18,395 bases of DNA from an uncultured Sulfurovum sp. Its GTDB lineage: Bacteria; Campylobacterota; Campylobacteria; Campylobacterales; Sulfurovaceae. Both the position numbers and the translations under genes were made by a program. The notes beneath the pieces were generated by a model, which saw only the letters and a program-made list of their open reading frames with translations, made no database searches and was not told the origin of the DNA. Of the stretch, positions 16,806 through 18,395 are shown piece by piece; positions within the stretch are counted from its first letter, which is position 1; every line of letters starts with the position of its first letter. The stretch spans positions 1 to 18,395 of the forward strand of contig CAMZLC010000100.1 in NCBI GenBank assembly GCA_947311605.1. The letters are read 5' to 3'.

Positions 16806-17291
16806 TTATGCTTCTGATTCTTTCTTGTCTGCCAATGCTTGAAGCCCGATGGTGAAGTTTTGTACCGGCGCATTCCATACATTAAGCAACATGCCAATCA
16901 GCTCATCTCTAGTTGGAAGTTTCGCCATAGCATTGATCGTATCGATATTTGCCACTTTGCCCTCAAGTAAACCAGTTTTAATAGAGAACTTGTCCTTAAA
17001 AGTTGTGGCTGCCTTGTCTGCAATCTTGCAAGGCAATACCTGAGTTTCACCCCAGATCACAAGATTGGTATCTATGAGTTCCAGTGTATCGCAACCGGCA
17101 TTTTTCAATGCGATTGAAGCCAATGTGTTTTTCACAACCATGACTTTATTCCCATCTTCTTTGGCGTGTGCTCTTACACTCTCCAGATCAGGAACGGTCA
17201 TGCCTTTGTAATCACACACAATGATTGCGCCAGCATCTTTGAACTCAGCAGTCATCTCTGTGACCAATTGCTCTTTTTCTGTTCTTGTCAT
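16806..17291 (-). CDS. rplJ: 50S ribosomal protein L10
   Basis: L10 anchors the L7/L12 dimers to 23S rRNA beside L11. The 161-residue product has the RNA-binding N-terminal domain: MTRTEKEQLVTEMTAEF, then AIIVCDYKGMTVPDLESVR and KVMVVKNTLASIAL. A C-terminal helix begins near LPTRDELIGMLLNVWNAPVQ and runs to LQALADKKESEA, the helix that binds L12 dimers. Length is typical (about 160-175). GGAG precedes the ATG by six bases. Upstream lies a 214-base spacer with strong secondary structure, the expected place for autogenous control by the L10-L12 complex. It is one of a conserved rplK-rplA-rplJ-rplL-rpoB-rpoC string. Confidence 0.99.
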   Translation of the reverse strand: MTRTEKEQLVTEMTAEFKDAGAIIVCDYKGMTVPDLESVRAHAKEDGNKVMVVKNTLASIALKNAGCDTLELIDTNLVIWGETQVLPCKIADKAATTFKDKFSIKTGLLEGKVANIDTINAMAKLPTRDELIGMLLNVWNAPVQNFTIGLQALADKKESEA

Positions 17292-17460
17292 TTCTACTCC
17301 TTCCGACCTTCTAGCAGGGTGGTTGTTTTTAACATACCGGATCTACCATTTCTAGCAGACAGATTAAGCTTTCGCCCCGACTATCTTCAATCTAAAATTA
17401 GAGGTTGTAACCTTGTTACCCTCAACAGAATATTGCGTTGAAAATACTCTATTGAAAACA
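17292..17460 (-). promoter_or_regulatory. Structured leader of rplJ, candidate L10 autoregulatory RNA
   Basis: This spacer holds no gene but several possible stems on the - strand. One is GAGG-GTAAC, loop AAG, GTTAC-AA-CCTC (17423-17401). A second is AGATT-G-AAG pairing with CTT-AATCT around a GCGAAAGC mini-hairpin (about 17395-17362). CTGCTAGAA occurs twice (complements of 17309-17317 and 17350-17358). L10-(L12)4 binds a structured rplJ leader in E. coli and Bacillus. The location fits, but I could not align the known consensus by eye. Confidence 0.45.
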
Positions 17461-17464
17461 ACAA

Positions 17465-17494
17465 CCCACGCTCGTATAGCATGGGAAGCCATAC
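17465..17494 (-). terminator. Two overlapping, mutually exclusive hairpins after rplA
   Basis: On the - strand GTATGGC (17494-17488) pairs with GCTATAC (17480-17474), one G-T pair. Alternatively CCCATGC (17485-17479) pairs with GCGTGGG (17471-17465), one G-T pair, followed by TTGTTGTTTTC. The two stems share bases 17474-17485, so they cannot form together. The second looks like an intrinsic terminator, the first like an anti-terminator. This lies 11 bases past the rplA stop. Confidence 0.5.
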
Positions 17495-17505
17495 CTATCA
17501 AATCT

Positions 17506-18210
17506 CTATTTTATTTCCATCAGCTCAGTAGTGTCCAGCTTCACAGCAGGACTCATGGTCAATGACATAGAAGCGCTTTTGATATATCTACCTTTGGCAC
17601 TGGCAGGTTTTGCTTTGTTGATCTTGAGCATCAATGCGGTAAAATTTTCTTTGAGCTGATCCTCGCTGAAACTTACTTTTCCGATACCGGCATGTATATT
17701 TCCTTTTTTATCTACACGGAAATTCACCTGACCGCTCTTGGCATTTTTGATTGCAGTGGCCACATCCATGGTTACCGTCCCTGTCTTAGGGTTAGGCATC
17801 AGACCCTTGGGTCCCAATACTCTGGCTACTTTTCCCAGTATACCCATCATATCGGGTGTAGCGATCACTGTATCAAACTCGATCTTGCCTGCCTGAATAT
17901 CCTCGATCAGCGCATCTGCATCTACCAAATCTGCGCCAGCAGCTTTGGCTTCATCTACTTTTTCGCCCTTAGCGAAGACTGCGACAGTCACTTTTTTTCC
18001 TGTACCATGAGGCATCACAACTGAGCCTCTGACCATTTGGTCTGCATGTCTCGGATCCACATTGAGCTGTAGTACCACCTCAAAGGTTTCATCAAATTTC
18101 GCTGATTTGAGACCTTTTGTTGTCTCTACTGCTTCCTCTACGCCATACACTTTGGTTTTGTCGATCTTTTCTAGAAGTGTTTGTGTTCTTTTGCTTGTTT
18201 TTTGTGCCAT
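17506..18210 (-). CDS. rplA: 50S ribosomal protein L1
   Basis: L1 forms the mobile stalk at the ribosomal E site and helps release deacylated tRNA. In many bacteria it also represses the rplK-rplA operon by binding its mRNA. The chosen start at 18210 gives 234 residues, beginning MAQKTSKRTQTLLEKID, the usual form, with GGAG six bases upstream. An in-frame ATG at 18237 would add nine residues but lacks a comparable ribosome site. Visible motifs are KFDETFEVVLQLNVDPRHADQ, RGSVVMPHGTGK, the highly conserved GPKGLMPNPKTGTV (about 133-146), and the C-terminal SSASM-like GRYIKSASMSLTMSPAVKL. It follows rplK by 57 bases and precedes the hairpin pair and the rplJ leader. Confidence 0.98.
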   Translation of the reverse strand: MAQKTSKRTQTLLEKIDKTKVYGVEEAVETTKGLKSAKFDETFEVVLQLNVDPRHADQMVRGSVVMPHGTGKKVTVAVFAKGEKVDEAKAAGADLVDADALIEDIQAGKIEFDTVIATPDMMGILGKVARVLGPKGLMPNPKTGTVTMDVATAIKNAKSGQVNFRVDKKGNIHAGIGKVSFSEDQLKENFTALMLKINKAKPASAKGRYIKSASMSLTMSPAVKLDTTELMEIK

Positions 18211-18267
18211 GTTTTTCTCCGCTAATTTTGCTCCCACTTTCTTTTCAATCTCAAGTGGTAAAAAGAT

Positions 18268-18395
18268 CTACTCTGCTATTTCTATCCCCATGCTTCGGCA
18301 TGAACCTGCAATGATCTTTGCAGCAACATCTCTGTCATCTGTATTGAGATCCGCAATCTTGAGATCAACGATTTTATAAAGTTGCTCCTGTGTCA
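18268..18395 (-). CDS. rplK: 50S ribosomal protein L11, C-terminal end (5' part outside window)
   Basis: The last 42 codons of L11 are present, reading TQEQLYKIVDLKIADLNTDD and ending AGSCRSMGIEIAE before a TAG stop. The IAGSxRSMGIE ending is diagnostic of L11, whose C-terminal domain binds the 23S GTPase-associated region beside L10. The frame runs off the right edge of the window, so start and upstream genes are not visible. A Cys in GSCRSMG replaces the usual Ala, a mild variation. In the 57-base spacer to rplA, CCACTT and AAGTGG (complement span 18234-18258) can form a 6-bp stem just before the rplA ribosome site. Confidence 0.97.
   Translation of the reverse strand, partial: TQEQLYKIVDLKIADLNTDDRDVAAKIIAGSCRSMGIEIAE

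Noticed and set aside
18211..18237. Longer rplA start at 18237
   Set aside because: The extra nine residues are not part of typical L1, and the GGAG site lies before the inner ATG at 18210.
1..18395. CRISPR array, tRNA, rRNA, insertion sequence or prophage
   Set aside because: No regular spaced repeats, cloverleaf sequences, transposase or phage structural genes were seen. The HTH gene alone does not indicate a phage.

Overview
The window comes from a Campylobacterota (formerly Epsilonproteobacteria) chromosome. The best guess is a free-living sulfur-oxidising lineage near Sulfurovum, Nitratifractor or Sulfurimonas. The signs are the style of the GyrB, RpoB and RpoC proteins, a short unimodular QueF, separate rpoB and rpoC genes (fused in Helicobacter and Wolinella), a str cluster without tuf, and promoters with a clear TATAAT -10 box and often no -35 box. 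The genus is inferred from memory of these families, not from a search.

Left part, + strand (1-2975): the C-terminal half of gyrB, then two bases later a membrane-anchored protein with degenerate GGDEF and EAL domains, then queF six bases after that. The spacing suggests one transcript joining DNA topology, a probably catalytically dead c-di-GMP-type protein and queuosine synthesis.

Middle part (3045-4083): three small genes, namely a one-domain helix-turn-helix protein (+), a DUF2853 protein with a textbook promoter (+), and a convergent 121-aa protein of unknown function (-). A long hairpin with alternative pairings separates the convergent pair. This is the only accessory-like stretch.

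Right part, - strand (4220-18395): the translation and transcription core. In transcription order it reads rplK (cut by the window end), rplA, a leader with competing hairpins, rplJ, rplL, an attenuator-like hairpin, rpoB, rpoC (8-base overlap), a hairpin and a new promoter, rpsL (TTG start), rpsG and fusA. These encode the L1/L11 stalk base, the L10-L7/L12 stalk, the beta and beta' subunits of RNA polymerase, the S12/S7 decoding and head proteins, and EF-G. RpoB and S12 carry the residues of rifampicin- and streptomycin-sensitive forms.

Most of the window is conserved housekeeping DNA. I see no CRISPR array, insertion sequence, prophage, tRNA or rRNA, and no clear new defence or biosynthetic system. 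The best leads are the degenerate GGDEF/EAL protein in the gyrB transcript, the mutually exclusive hairpins after rplA, and the orientation of the large - strand operons relative to gyrB. No gap between genes exceeds 300 bases.
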